Source of the DNA: Paraburkholderia heleia NBRC 101817
Lineage (GTDB): Bacteria; Pseudomonadota; Gammaproteobacteria; Burkholderiales; Burkholderiaceae
DNA: 64,000 nucleotides
Direction: 5' to 3'
Assembly: GCF_000739775.1 (NCBI RefSeq)
Contig: NZ_BBJH01000003.1
Span: 310,001-374,000 of the forward strand
A program made the position numbers and the translations under genes. Shown in pieces: positions 55,617-63,912 of this stretch. Every line of letters starts with the position of its first letter. Position 1 is the first letter of the stretch. The notes beneath the pieces are model-generated. The model did not search any database. It saw only the letters and a program-made list of their open reading frames with translations, and was not told the DNA's origin.

Positions 55617-56671
55617 CGCAGTACCCCTTCGAGCAGCGCTTCGAAATTGAACGTGGACGCCTCGCCGAGTTGCGCACCGTGCTGCGCGAGGAACGCATCG
55701 GCGGCGCGGCGGCCTTCGTCGCGCAGCATCGTGATGAACGACCACTCGGCGTTGAGCTTCGACGACGAGCCCAGTGCGACGAGCTTCGCGCTATGCACGC
55801 GGTGCAGGCGCATATGCGCCCAGCGGCGGCCCTCCTCGCTGCCTGCGTCGGCAACCTGGTGCAGCAGCGCCATCATGCGCAGCTCCTTGATCAGCGGCGA
55901 GTTGAACGCGATCTCGTTCACGCGGTTGATGATGTCGCGCGCCGAGCGCGGCGTGCCCGCGCGTTCCACGGGGTTCACCTGCACGAGAATCGTGTCGACC
56001 GAATCGGTCTCGCGAATCAGCGGCGTAATCGTGGGATTGCCCGCGTAACCACCGTCCCAGTAGGCTTCGCCGTCTATCTCGACGGCCTGAAACAGCGTGG
56101 GCAGGCAGGCCGAGGCGAGCAGCGCGTCGGGCGTGACGTCGGCATTGCGGAACACGCGTGCCTGGCCGTTGGAAACGCGCGTGGCCGTGACGAAGAGCTT
56201 GATGCGCGAGCGGCGCAACGCGTCGAAGTCGATGGTGTCGGCGAGGATCGTGCGCAACGGGTTCACGCGCCCCGGATTCAGGTCGTACGGGGAGACGACG
56301 CGCGCCATCATGTCGAGCGCGACGAACACGGGCGAATGATCGAGCGACCAGCGCCCGAGCAGGATGTCGACGGGGCCGCGCCGGAACGGGCTGAAGCGCG
56401 CGGCGTCGGCCACGCGGCGCCAGAAGCGCTCGAGCGCCTCGCGCGCGCCGGCCGCGCCGCTGAGCGCGTGGCCGCTCGCGAGCACGGCGGCGTTCATCGC
56501 GCCCGCCGAGGTGCCCGAAATGCCTTCGATCTGCAGCCACGGTTCTTCGAGCAGGCGGTCCAGCACGCCCCACGTGTATGCGCCATGGGAGCCGCCGCCT
56601 TGCAGCGCGAGATCGACGAGCAAGGGCTCCGTGCGGGTCGTGCGGGTTGACGTCTCGGCTTCGGCAGGCAT
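55613..56671 (-). CDS. Patatin-like phospholipase/esterase
   Basis: 352-residue Ser-Asp dyad hydrolase: oxyanion GGGSHGAY near residue 25, nucleophile Ser55 in GTSAG, catalytic Asp206 in DGGYAGNP. No signal peptide is seen, so cytosolic. Overlaps the GntP permease gene by 4 nt, so both are coupled. Such pairs occur near PHA genes in relatives, so a role in polyester or storage-lipid turnover is plausible. ATG 56671 follows GGAG. Confidence 0.92.
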   Translation of the reverse strand: MPAEAETSTRTTRTEPLLVDLALQGGGSHGAYTWGVLDRLLEEPWLQIEGISGTSAGAMNAAVLASGHALSGAAGAREALERFWRRVADAARFSPFRRGPVDILLGRWSLDHSPVFVALDMMARVVSPYDLNPGRVNPLRTILADTIDFDALRRSRIKLFVTATRVSNGQARVFRNADVTPDALLASACLPTLFQAVEIDGEAYWDGGYAGNPTITPLIRETDSVDTILVQVNPVERAGTPRSARDIINRVNEIAFNSPLIKELRMMALLHQVADAGSEEGRRWAHMRLHRVHSAKLVALGSSSKLNAEWSFITMLRDEGRRAADAFLAQHGAQLGEASTFNFEALLEGVLR

Positions 56672-56883
56672 TGCGGCTCCGTTCCAGACAGACCACGGGC
56701 GAGATTACAGGAAAACCGTAAATAGCCGCACGAGAATGACGCGGCGCGCAATGGGGTTCGAGCGTGGGTTCGAGCGGGCCGGAATCGCGCTGGAATCGCG
56801 CGGCGGCCGGCACGCAGCGGGCCTCGCAGCGGCGCGCCAGGGCGTTTGGTAGACTGGATCTCCCCACACCTTCCCGCCTTGCC

Positions 56884-57912
56884 GTGTCGAACGTTCATCC
56901 GCTGCGGGGGCCGCTTTCGCTCTCGGGCCCGCTGCCCGCGCTGCTCGCCGAAATCCGCGCCTGCCATGCCTGCGCCGACGCGCTGCCGCTCGGGCCGCGC
57001 CCCGTGCTTCAGGCGAGCGATACAGCAAGCCTGCTGATCGTCGGCCAGGCGCCGGGCGCAAAGGTCCACGCCTCGGGCATGCCGTGGGACGATGCAAGCG
57101 GCAAACGCCTGCGCGCGTGGCTCGGCATCGACAACGAAACGTTCTACGACGCCGCCCAGGTCGCGCTCGTGCCGATGGGCTTTTGCTACCCTGGCCGCGG
57201 CGGCGGCGGAGACAACCCGCCGCGCCCGGAATGCGCCCCGCTGTGGCACGCGCGGCTCGTCAAGCAGTTGCGCGGCGTGCGCCTGACCCTGCTCGTCGGC
57301 CAGTATGCCCAGCGGTATTTTCTGGGCAGCGAGCGCCGTGGCTCGCTCACCGAAACGGTGGCGGCCTGGCGCGACTACGCACCCAATTTCGTGCCGCTGC
57401 CGCATCCGTCGCCACGCAATCAGGCATGGTTCAAGCGCCACCCGTGGTTCGAACTCGACGTCCTGCCCGCGCTGCAGGCGCGCGTGCAGGTGTTGCTGGC
57501 ACCCGGGGACCGCCACGCGCAAACCCCTCAAAAGGAGCCGACGATGACGAAACCGGCAATCGATATCCAGCGAGTCTACGAACCGCTGCCCGAAAACGGA
57601 CGCCACTGCTATCTGGTCGACCGGCTGTGGCCGCGCGGGCTGAGCAAGGAAAAGCTCGCGAACGTGCAATGGCTGAAGGAGGTAGCGCCGAGCACCGAAC
57701 TGCGCCAATGGTTCCACAAGGACCCGGAACAGTGGAGCGAATTCAGGAAACGCTATCTGGCCGAGCTGAACGCCAATCCCGATGCCTGGCGGCCGCTCGC
57801 CGAAGCGGCCGGCAACGGGCACATCACGCTGCTCTATGGCTCCCACGACACGGAGCGCAATCACGCGATCGTGCTGCGCGACTATCTGGCAAAGCACGTG
57901 GAGCACCAATGA
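56884..57912 (+). CDS. In-frame fusion: uracil-DNA glycosylase-like domain + DUF488 domain
   Basis: A single open frame of about 342 residues from GTG 56884. Residues 1-210 are a UDG-superfamily domain: GQAPGAKVHASGMPWDD (motif A region), HPSPRN near 174-179 (motif C), and Cys27, Cys30, Cys101 and Cys117, whose spacing matches the [4Fe-4S] ligands of family 4 UDGs. Residues 221-342 are a DUF488/YeaO-like protein (YEPLPENGRHCYLVDRLWPR, FHKDPEQWSEFRKRYL). No stop separates them, but AAAAGGAG at 57530-57537 precedes an internal ATG at 57544, so a separate DUF488 protein is also expected. The upstream GTG has no clear ribosome site. Confidence 0.82.
   Translation: MSNVHPLRGPLSLSGPLPALLAEIRACHACADALPLGPRPVLQASDTASLLIVGQAPGAKVHASGMPWDDASGKRLRAWLGIDNETFYDAAQVALVPMGFCYPGRGGGGDNPPRPECAPLWHARLVKQLRGVRLTLLVGQYAQRYFLGSERRGSLTETVAAWRDYAPNFVPLPHPSPRNQAWFKRHPWFELDVLPALQARVQVLLAPGDRHAQTPQKEPTMTKPAIDIQRVYEPLPENGRHCYLVDRLWPRGLSKEKLANVQWLKEVAPSTELRQWFHKDPEQWSEFRKRYLAELNANPDAWRPLAEAAGNGHITLLYGSHDTERNHAIVLRDYLAKHVEHQ
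57530..57546 (+). promoter_or_regulatory. Internal ribosome site and ATG for DUF488 part
   Basis: AAAAGGAG, six bases, then ATG at 57544. It is an optimal translation start inside the fused frame and would give a 122-residue DUF488 protein. It implies a lost stop codon at the end of the UDG gene, or deliberate dual products. Confidence 0.75.
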
Positions 57913-57945
57913 GTGGACGGCGCCCGGGCGCCGCCCGTTTCACGC

Positions 57946-59268
57946 TCAGAAGAGATACATCCCCGCGACGAATACCACGCCCGAAAACAGCAACGTGGTC
58001 ACGCAGTAACCCATGATGTCGCGCACACCGAGGCCGGCGATCGCGAGCGCGGGCAGCGCCCAGAACGGCTGCGCCATGTTGGTCCACGCCTCGCCGTAAG
58101 CGATCGCCATCGCCGACTTGCCGAGGTCCGCGCCGAGCGCCTGCGCCGCCGGCATCACGAACGGCCCCTGCACGACCCAGTGGCCGCCGCCCGAAGGCAC
58201 CGCGAAGTTGATCAACGCCGAGCTGAGAAACACGAGCAGCGGAAACGTGTGCACGTTCGCGATATCGACGAACCACTTCGTGATGACGCCCGCCAGACCC
58301 GAGTGGTCCATGAGCGCCTGAATGCCCGCGTAGAAGGGGAACTGGATCATGATGCCCGAGGCGCCCTTCGCGGCGCCGGCCACGGCGCGCGCGTAGGCCA
58401 TGGGCGTTTTGTGCAGCACGAGGCCCGCCGCGAGGAACACGAGGTTCACCGTGTCGATGTCGAGCGCGAAGCCCTTCGTGTGAAAGCGCAAGCCGAGGAA
58501 CACGAAACACAGCGCAGCCACCAGCAGCGAGAGTACGCGGCTTTCCTCGATGCGCTCGGCGAAGGTCGCGTCCGGACCGAGCTTGCGCTCGACGCCCGGC
58601 GGATCTTCGAGCAGCGCGGGGTCGACCGAGACGACATCTTCGGGCTTCGGCATCATGAGACGCACGAGTATCGGCAGCAGCACGATCAGTCCGATCGTGA
58701 TGAACGCGTTATAGCCCGTGAAAATGGTCTGCGAGACCGGGATCAGGCCGACGGCCTTTTCCATGGGGTTGCCCTTCGTGGCCGCGACGAGCGGCACCGA
58801 GCCGGAAAGGCCGCCGTGCCATGTGAGAAAGCCCATGTACGCGGCGGCAACGAGCAGCCGGTAATCCGCGCCGCGCACCCGCCGCGCCACTTCGCGAGAG
58901 AACATCGCGCCGAGCACGAGGCCGAAGCCCCAGTTGATCGCGCAGGCGATCGCGCCCACGAACGCAACCAGCATCACGCCCTGGCCCGGCGTGCGCGCGC
59001 AACTCGCCAGCGCGACCAGCATGCGCCTGACCGGGCCGGAGCTGGCGAGAGCGTGGCCGGTCACGAGAATCAGGACCATCTGCATCGCGAACGCGAGCAG
59101 GTTCCAGAAGCCCGAGCCCCACATCATGACGAGCGCTTCGGGCGGCTGCGGCGTGAGCGCGAACGCCAGCACGAAGGTCACGACGGTGAGGAGAACGGCA
59201 AAGATGAGCGGGTCCGGCAAGATCCGATGCACGACGCCGGTAAAGAAATGGGAAATACGCTGAATCAC
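57946..59268 (-). CDS. atoE: Short-chain fatty acid transporter (AtoE family)
   Basis: 440-residue membrane transporter with about 11 hydrophobic segments; family regions are HFFTGVVHRILPDPLIFAVL, AINWGFGLVLGAMFSRE, GFLTWHGGLSGSVPLVAATK and FAVPSGGGHWVVQGPF. Likely imports short-chain acids such as butyrate or acetoacetate. Starts at GTG 59268 with GGAG at 9 nt. Not accompanied by atoDAB here, but PHA genes and the GntP permease in the neighbourhood fit C4 metabolism. Confidence 0.92.
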   Translation of the reverse strand: MIQRISHFFTGVVHRILPDPLIFAVLLTVVTFVLAFALTPQPPEALVMMWGSGFWNLLAFAMQMVLILVTGHALASSGPVRRMLVALASCARTPGQGVMLVAFVGAIACAINWGFGLVLGAMFSREVARRVRGADYRLLVAAAYMGFLTWHGGLSGSVPLVAATKGNPMEKAVGLIPVSQTIFTGYNAFITIGLIVLLPILVRLMMPKPEDVVSVDPALLEDPPGVERKLGPDATFAERIEESRVLSLLVAALCFVFLGLRFHTKGFALDIDTVNLVFLAAGLVLHKTPMAYARAVAGAAKGASGIMIQFPFYAGIQALMDHSGLAGVITKWFVDIANVHTFPLLVFLSSALINFAVPSGGGHWVVQGPFVMPAAQALGADLGKSAMAIAYGEAWTNMAQPFWALPALAIAGLGVRDIMGYCVTTLLFSGVVFVAGMYLF

Positions 59269-59548
59269 GGTGGTCTGCTCCTCGTCTGCTGATACGGAAT
59301 CGGCCGCGTGTTTTCTTGTTTGCGAACCGAGGCCGCGATTCTTGCACAGCGCGGCACAATGCGTGCGCCCCGCCGGCAAATTGCCGTATGCGCGCCGAAC
59401 CCACGCTGAACGCCGCGCCTGACCGGCGATTGCGCCCGAACGAAATACGCCGTTACCTGCTTCTACGCGCCTTAAAAGTCTTATCTGCTACCGTTACGGT
59501 TGCGATCTCAACAAATGTCCGGGTAGTTCCACTCCGCGGGAGGCATCA

Positions 59549-60274
59549 ATGCGCAAGCCGTTTCTCGGTGTCGTGTTCGCCGCGCTAGCCGGCATATTCG
59601 TGGCTTCGCCGCCCGCGCACGCCCAGTCGCAGGCCTTCACGAATCAGACCGTCTATATCTACGCGGGACCCGCAGCCGATTTTCCTGTCGTCGCCCAGAT
59701 CCCGGGTGGCGTGGCAGTGACGGTATGGGGCTGCGTCGCCGGCTTCAGCTGGTGCGACATCGGCTTTCCTGGCCTGCGAGGCTGGGTCTACGGCACCTTC
59801 ATCAGCTATCCGTGGCAAGGACAGCGTGTGCCGGTAATGAGCTATGGCCCACGCATCGGTCTGCCCATCGTCCCGTTCTCGCTCGGTGCGTACTGGGGCC
59901 TTCACTACCGCGACCGGCCGTGGTACGCCAATCAATCGCGCTGGGCGCATCATCCAGGGCCGCGCCCCGTGCCGCCGCCACCCGTGCGGCCGCGTCCGCC
60001 CGTCGGTCGTCCGCCGGGCGGCACACGGCCGCCTGACCAGGGCGGCGGGCATCGTCCGCCCCACAACAACGCGCGGCCGCCCGGACACGGGAACGCACGG
60101 CCTCCGGGACAAGGACATGCCCGGCCGCCTGGCCAAGGCGGCGGCGGGCGACCGTCCAGTGGCGGGAATAATCGACCACAGGGAGGCGGTGGCCCGGGCG
60201 GCGGCAGTGGCCCCGGTGGTGGCGGCCCCGGTGGCGGTGGCCCTGGCGGTGGCCGTCCGCCTCAGGGTAGCTAA
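59549..60274 (+). CDS. Secreted SH3-domain protein with Pro/Gly-rich tail
   Basis: 241 residues. Signal peptide to about 25 (PPAHAQS), bacterial SH3 domain about 30-90 (VYIYAGPAADFPVVAQIPGG, GWVYGTFISY), then a Pro/Arg/Gly low-complexity tail ending in GGGGPGG repeats. SH3 domains bind cell-wall peptides; the tail is probably disordered. GGGAGG precedes the ATG. Confidence 0.88.
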   Translation: MRKPFLGVVFAALAGIFVASPPAHAQSQAFTNQTVYIYAGPAADFPVVAQIPGGVAVTVWGCVAGFSWCDIGFPGLRGWVYGTFISYPWQGQRVPVMSYGPRIGLPIVPFSLGAYWGLHYRDRPWYANQSRWAHHPGPRPVPPPPVRPRPPVGRPPGGTRPPDQGGGHRPPHNNARPPGHGNARPPGQGHARPPGQGGGGRPSSGGNNRPQGGGGPGGGSGPGGGGPGGGGPGGGRPPQGS

Positions 60275-60343
60275 CGTCGCGACTCGCGCGCGGACAAGTC
60301 GCGCCAGGTAACGGCATGCCCGCGCTCGCTACCTCACCGTCGC

Positions 60344-61333
60344 TCAGAACCGATAGCCGATACCACCCAGGATCACGTCCGTATCGCGGCTATAGCGCGT
60401 GACCACGCGGTTCCACGCGACACGTGCAGCCCAGTGCTGCGTCAGGCGCCATGAAGCCGAGACGGAGATGAGCCCAGAGAGAATTCCGTCGCCGGTATCA
60501 CGCTCGTCGGGATGCTCGCCGTGATGGATCGCCGCGTAGAGGCCCGCGCCAAACCCGAGCGTGAGGTGCTCGTCGAAGAACGCGCGCGTGAGCCAGAGCT
60601 GCGCCGTCGCGCCATCGCGCCGCGCCGAGATGCCATTGCCCTCGTGCAGATACCCCACCGTAGCGTCGAGAAAGGAATTGATGCCGCGCCGGTACTCGAC
60701 TGCCTCAGCCGCGGATGTCTGCGATTCGAGGCTGTTGAGGATCGTTTCGCCCGCCATCAGCGTAATCTCGTTGTTCGTGACCTTCCGGGTGCGCGGCAAT
60801 GCGAAGTCGCGCGGGCCTGGCGTGTCGGGCGCGTCGAGCTGATAGCCCACGCCCAGCATGAGCGACGTCGTCGACGGCCCGCGCGACACCTGCACGCGGT
60901 TGAGCTGCAGGTTCGCCGTCCAGCGACGTGTGGAGTACCACGTGGCGCGGGCACTGTAGAGCACGCCCCAGCCGTGCGTATTGGACCAGCCCTGGCCCTG
61001 TGACGCGGCCTCGGTATCGAAATAGCGATACGGCCCGGCACCCAGCGCGAACACGAAGCGGCGCTGCGCGAGCGGCAAACGCGCCCACGCCTGGATCGCC
61101 TGACCGTCGCGGTGATGATCCGGAATATGGCCTTCGTTCAACCACGCAATGCTGCCGGCAAAATACTGGCCGAAACCCTCCGTGTAATCCATTTGCCACG
61201 AATAGGTATGATCGGCGCCGCTTTTGAGCGGCCCCGCGTAGAGCGTGAATTCCTGCGCGCGAACCAACCCCGCGGTCAACGCGAGCGCACTGCCGACAAC
61301 ACCGGCTGCGGCTAGCGACGTGATGTTTTTCAT
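60344..61333 (-). CDS. Outer-membrane beta-barrel protein
   Basis: 329 residues with signal peptide LAAAGVVGSALALTAGLVRAQ and alternating amphipathic strands ending in the classic terminal Phe (ILGGIGYRF), signalling insertion by BAM. Segments like WSNTHGWGVLYSARATWYS and WRLTQHWAARVAWNRV resemble small porin-like barrels (PagL/OmpW type); exact family not identified. ATG 61333 has a weak ribosome site. Confidence 0.82.
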   Translation of the reverse strand: MKNITSLAAAGVVGSALALTAGLVRAQEFTLYAGPLKSGADHTYSWQMDYTEGFGQYFAGSIAWLNEGHIPDHHRDGQAIQAWARLPLAQRRFVFALGAGPYRYFDTEAASQGQGWSNTHGWGVLYSARATWYSTRRWTANLQLNRVQVSRGPSTTSLMLGVGYQLDAPDTPGPRDFALPRTRKVTNNEITLMAGETILNSLESQTSAAEAVEYRRGINSFLDATVGYLHEGNGISARRDGATAQLWLTRAFFDEHLTLGFGAGLYAAIHHGEHPDERDTGDGILSGLISVSASWRLTQHWAARVAWNRVVTRYSRDTDVILGGIGYRF

Positions 61334-61510
61334 TGCGTGCGTTGGCCTGGCGATTGGGGTGACGCGAGTCGCCGCAAGGAAAATGTATGCAAAGGAACGC
61401 GGAGCATACCGCGCCGTGACATTTTTTGTGTGACCCCACTCTTTCAATTAATTACGACATGACACAGCACAAATTTCCGATCTTTATTTCGCCATCCTAA
61501 TTACGAGATA

Positions 61511-61544
61511 AAAAAAACGCCGCACAAAAAGTGCGGCGTTTTCC
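61511..61544 (-). terminator. Strong Rho-independent terminator
   Basis: AACGCCGCAC and GTGCGGCGTT form a 10-bp stem with an AAAAA loop; on the minus strand the stem is followed by eight T residues. It ends the small His-rich peptide gene transcribed on that strand. Confidence 0.9.
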
Positions 61545-61572
61545 TACAGCCAGCTTCGCAATCGGCGCAATA

Positions 61573-61734
61573 TCAGCGCACGTGGTGGCAGACGCGCTGA
61601 GCGTGGTGGTGAACGTGCTCGATGTGGCACACCTCGTGGTGATACGGCTGGGCGACAGCAGCGAGCGGCGCGAAAAGCGCGGCGCAGGAAATCAGGGCGA
61701 ACAGGCGGACAACGGGCTTGACGACGGCGTTCAT
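61573..61734 (-). CDS. Small His-rich exported peptide
   Basis: 53 residues: signal peptide (LFALISCAALFAPLAAVAQ), then a 22-residue mature part rich in His with two Cys (HHEVCHIEHVHHHAQRVCHH). It may bind copper, nickel or zinc in the periplasm. ATG 61734 has AAGAG upstream and a strong terminator follows the gene, which supports that it is real. No family assigned. Confidence 0.7.
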   Translation of the reverse strand: MNAVVKPVVRLFALISCAALFAPLAAVAQPYHHEVCHIEHVHHHAQRVCHHVR

Positions 61735-61893
61735 GACTAGGCTCTTGCGTGTGAAAAACAGCGTGGATGGAAGCAAAAGCCAGCACTGTATCGCAGAGTG
61801 TTCCGTGGCGTATTACACGGATGTAACGGAGGTAGCGCCCGATGAAACGCACTTGACACGCCCTGCTGCACAAGACCGGGTCGCGGCGGCCAC

Positions 61894-62106
61894 TCAAATA
61901 GCGGGCTCGCCCCCCTCTTCGTGCGTGAGACGGCGCAGCAGTTCGCGACCTCGGGTAGTGAGGCGCAGCGTGGGGTCGCCGCCCGCCTCGTCCATTTCGA
62001 CGAGACGGTAGTGCTGAAGCGCCAGGAAATCGGAATCGAGCATCTGAATCGGCGCGTCTGTATCACGGATCAGCAGCAATGTCGCTAGTTCGTGGTGGCT
62101 GAGCAT
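61894..62106 (-). CDS. Small conserved-looking wHTH-like protein
   Basis: 70 residues beginning MLSHHELATLLLIRDTDAPI, with a pattern like a winged-helix (LRLTTRGRELLRRL is a usual wing/helix phrase of MarR-like proteins). Could be a minimal regulator or an adaptor; function unknown. ATG 62106 has GGAG at 7 nt. Confidence 0.7.
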   Translation of the reverse strand: MLSHHELATLLLIRDTDAPIQMLDSDFLALQHYRLVEMDEAGGDPTLRLTTRGRELLRRLTHEEGGEPAI

Positions 62107-62624
62107 CAGGTCTCTCCAGTTGTTGGCCGGAGTCGAGGCGCAAGCGCCGATTCCAGCCACATGCCCGAAAAGCAATCGACCGAAGGGCCGCGGGCTTGAG
62201 TCAACCCAGCATAGCGAGTCAATCGTACAGTTTCGCTACAGTCGTGTTTCCCTGTGTTACGTGCGACGTCCGAAGCAGAAAAAGCGGCGTGCAACTGCAC
62301 GATATGCCGTTTGCGCGCCGCTCGCTCAACCCCTCTTCAGCCTTGGTTGATTTCGAGGCGCTTACTCGCGCCTGCAGCCCGCCTTCATGGGCTGAACGTT
62401 TTTCGTGTCCACGCAACGGCGATGTTGGGTCGGATTCCTGAATTCCATGCCAGTTGCTGCAGAGCATGACGCCTCTGCCGCCGACGGCGGAGAATTGCCT
62501 GCAGCGAAGCGCGCCGCTCGCGCGGCGCGGTCGCTGCCGCTTGCCGTTCCAACATGAAGGCGCCTCGCGCGTTTGCAAAGCCCTTTTTCCCGCGTGTGAA
62601 ATTTTTGTGTCGCAGCGCGGCGGG
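62107..62624. other. Gene-free, structured spacer downstream of phaB
   Basis: About 520 bp. Short open frames on both strands show no ribosome sites or family likeness. It contains hairpins, including a likely terminator at 62279-62321 and a CAGCCC/GGGCTG stem at 62375-62394. Confidence 0.55.
62279..62321 (-). terminator. Probable terminator on minus strand, about 300 nt after phaB
   Basis: Read on the minus strand, GCGGCG pairs with CGCCGC and is followed by TTTTT; a small inner hairpin GTGCA/TGCAC lies between. It could end the phasin-phaB transcript after a long 3' UTR, or end a separate small RNA. Confidence 0.5.
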
Positions 62625-63371
62625 TCATTGCATATGCATGCCGCCGTTGATCGCGATATCGGCGCCGGTGATGAACGCCGCGTCGTCCGAGCAGAGGAAC
62701 GCCACCAGCGCCGCGACCTCGTTCGGCTGGCCGAGACGGCCTACCGGAATCTGCGGGAGGATGCGCGCATCCAGCACGTCTTTCGGCACGGCTTCCACCA
62801 TTTGCGTGGCGAGGTAGCCCGGCGACACGGTGTTCACCGTCACGCCTTTCTTCGCCACTTCCAGTGCGAGCGCCTTCGTGAAGCCATGCATGCCCGCTTT
62901 CGCCGCCGAATAGTTGGTCTGGCCGAAAGCGCCGCGCGAGCCGTTGACCGACCCGATATTGATGATGCGCCCGAAGCCGCGCTCAATCATGCCGGGCAAA
63001 AACGGCTTCGTCACGTTAAAGAGCGCGTCGAGATCGGTGCGCAGCACGGAATCCCAGTCGGCTTTCGACATCTTCACGAAACTGCGGTCGCACGTAATGC
63101 CGGCATTGTTGACGAGCACGTCAACCCGGCCTAGATCGTCGAGCGCCTGCTGCGCCGCACGCTCGCAGGCCTCGCAGTCGGCGACGTTCATCTGGTGACA
63201 GCCGAAGTCGCGGCCCGCCGCGCGTTCGGCGGCAAGCCAGGCATCGGCGCGCGTGTTCGCCGCCGAGCACGAGACAGCGACGGTCATGCCCGCGTCGTGC
63301 AGGCGCCGGCTGATCGCCTCACCTAGCCCGCCCATGCCGCCCGTGACGAAGGCAACGCGCTTAGTGGCCAT
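62625..63371 (-). CDS. phaB: Acetoacetyl-CoA reductase
   Basis: 248-residue SDR that reduces acetoacetyl-CoA to 3-hydroxybutyryl-CoA for PHB. Cofactor loop TGGMGGLGEAISRRL, NNAG, GSVNGSRGAFGQTNYSAAK with the Tyr-Lys pair and the C-terminal FITGADIAINGGMHMQ ending typical of PhaB. ATG 63371 follows GGAGG at 5 nt and lies 11 nt inside the phasin coding end. No phaC or phaA in the window. Confidence 0.93.
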   Translation of the reverse strand: MATKRVAFVTGGMGGLGEAISRRLHDAGMTVAVSCSAANTRADAWLAAERAAGRDFGCHQMNVADCEACERAAQQALDDLGRVDVLVNNAGITCDRSFVKMSKADWDSVLRTDLDALFNVTKPFLPGMIERGFGRIINIGSVNGSRGAFGQTNYSAAKAGMHGFTKALALEVAKKGVTVNTVSPGYLATQMVEAVPKDVLDARILPQIPVGRLGQPNEVAALVAFLCSDDAAFITGADIAINGGMHMQ

Positions 63372-63912
63372 GCTGGCCTCCGCCCGCGCTCGCACCCTGC
63401 GCGCGGGCTGCGCCCGCCGCCTTGCCCGGATGAGCGGCACCATTGGCGGCGCCGCTCATCGCACGTTCGAAGGCGTCCATCCACTCGCGCATCGGCAGCG
63501 CGCCAGGCGCCCTGGACGCACTGGCTTGCGCGCCCGCGCAGGCCTCTTGCCACTGCTGCGTGAAGTCGCGCGCACTGTCGGACCAGGTACTCGCGCCCTG
63601 GACCGCCGCCGCGACACCCTCTTGCCAGAGTGTGGTGCTCGCACCGAGATAATCGCGCCAGACCGACTGCGTGGCGACCGCGAAGTCGGTCCAGTCGCGC
63701 GCGGTGCGCAGCGATTCGAGCAGGCCTTCGACGGCTTCGCGGTCACGCGCGATGCGGCGCTGCTCCAGCTTCAACAACTGCTCGCGCCATTGCTGCTGCC
63801 CGACGAGCAGGCGCAGCGCGGCCGACGTGTTGGCACGGTACGTGTCGAATGCGGCGCCCACCGCGTTGCCGGGCGAGGCGGCATCGAATGAGGGACGGGA
63901 AGCGGTTGCCAT
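63361..63912 (-). CDS. Phasin-like PHA granule protein
   Basis: 183 residues, Ala-rich helical protein without signal peptide: helix-rich body (LRLLVGQQQWREQLLKLEQR, QSVWRDYLGASTTLWQ) and a Gly/Ala tail. Phasins coat PHB granules. AAGGAGGAG precedes ATG 63912. Its 3' end overlaps phaB by 11 nt, so the two are cotranscribed. Confidence 0.85.
   Translation of the reverse strand: MATASRPSFDAASPGNAVGAAFDTYRANTSAALRLLVGQQQWREQLLKLEQRRIARDREAVEGLLESLRTARDWTDFAVATQSVWRDYLGASTTLWQEGVAAAVQGASTWSDSARDFTQQWQEACAGAQASASRAPGALPMREWMDAFERAMSGAANGAAHPGKAAGAARAQGASAGGGQHGH

Noticed and set aside
62196..62469. Small overlapping open frames between the wHTH-like gene and phaB
   Set aside because: No ribosome sites, no hydrophobic or domain pattern; the region looks like structured noncoding DNA.
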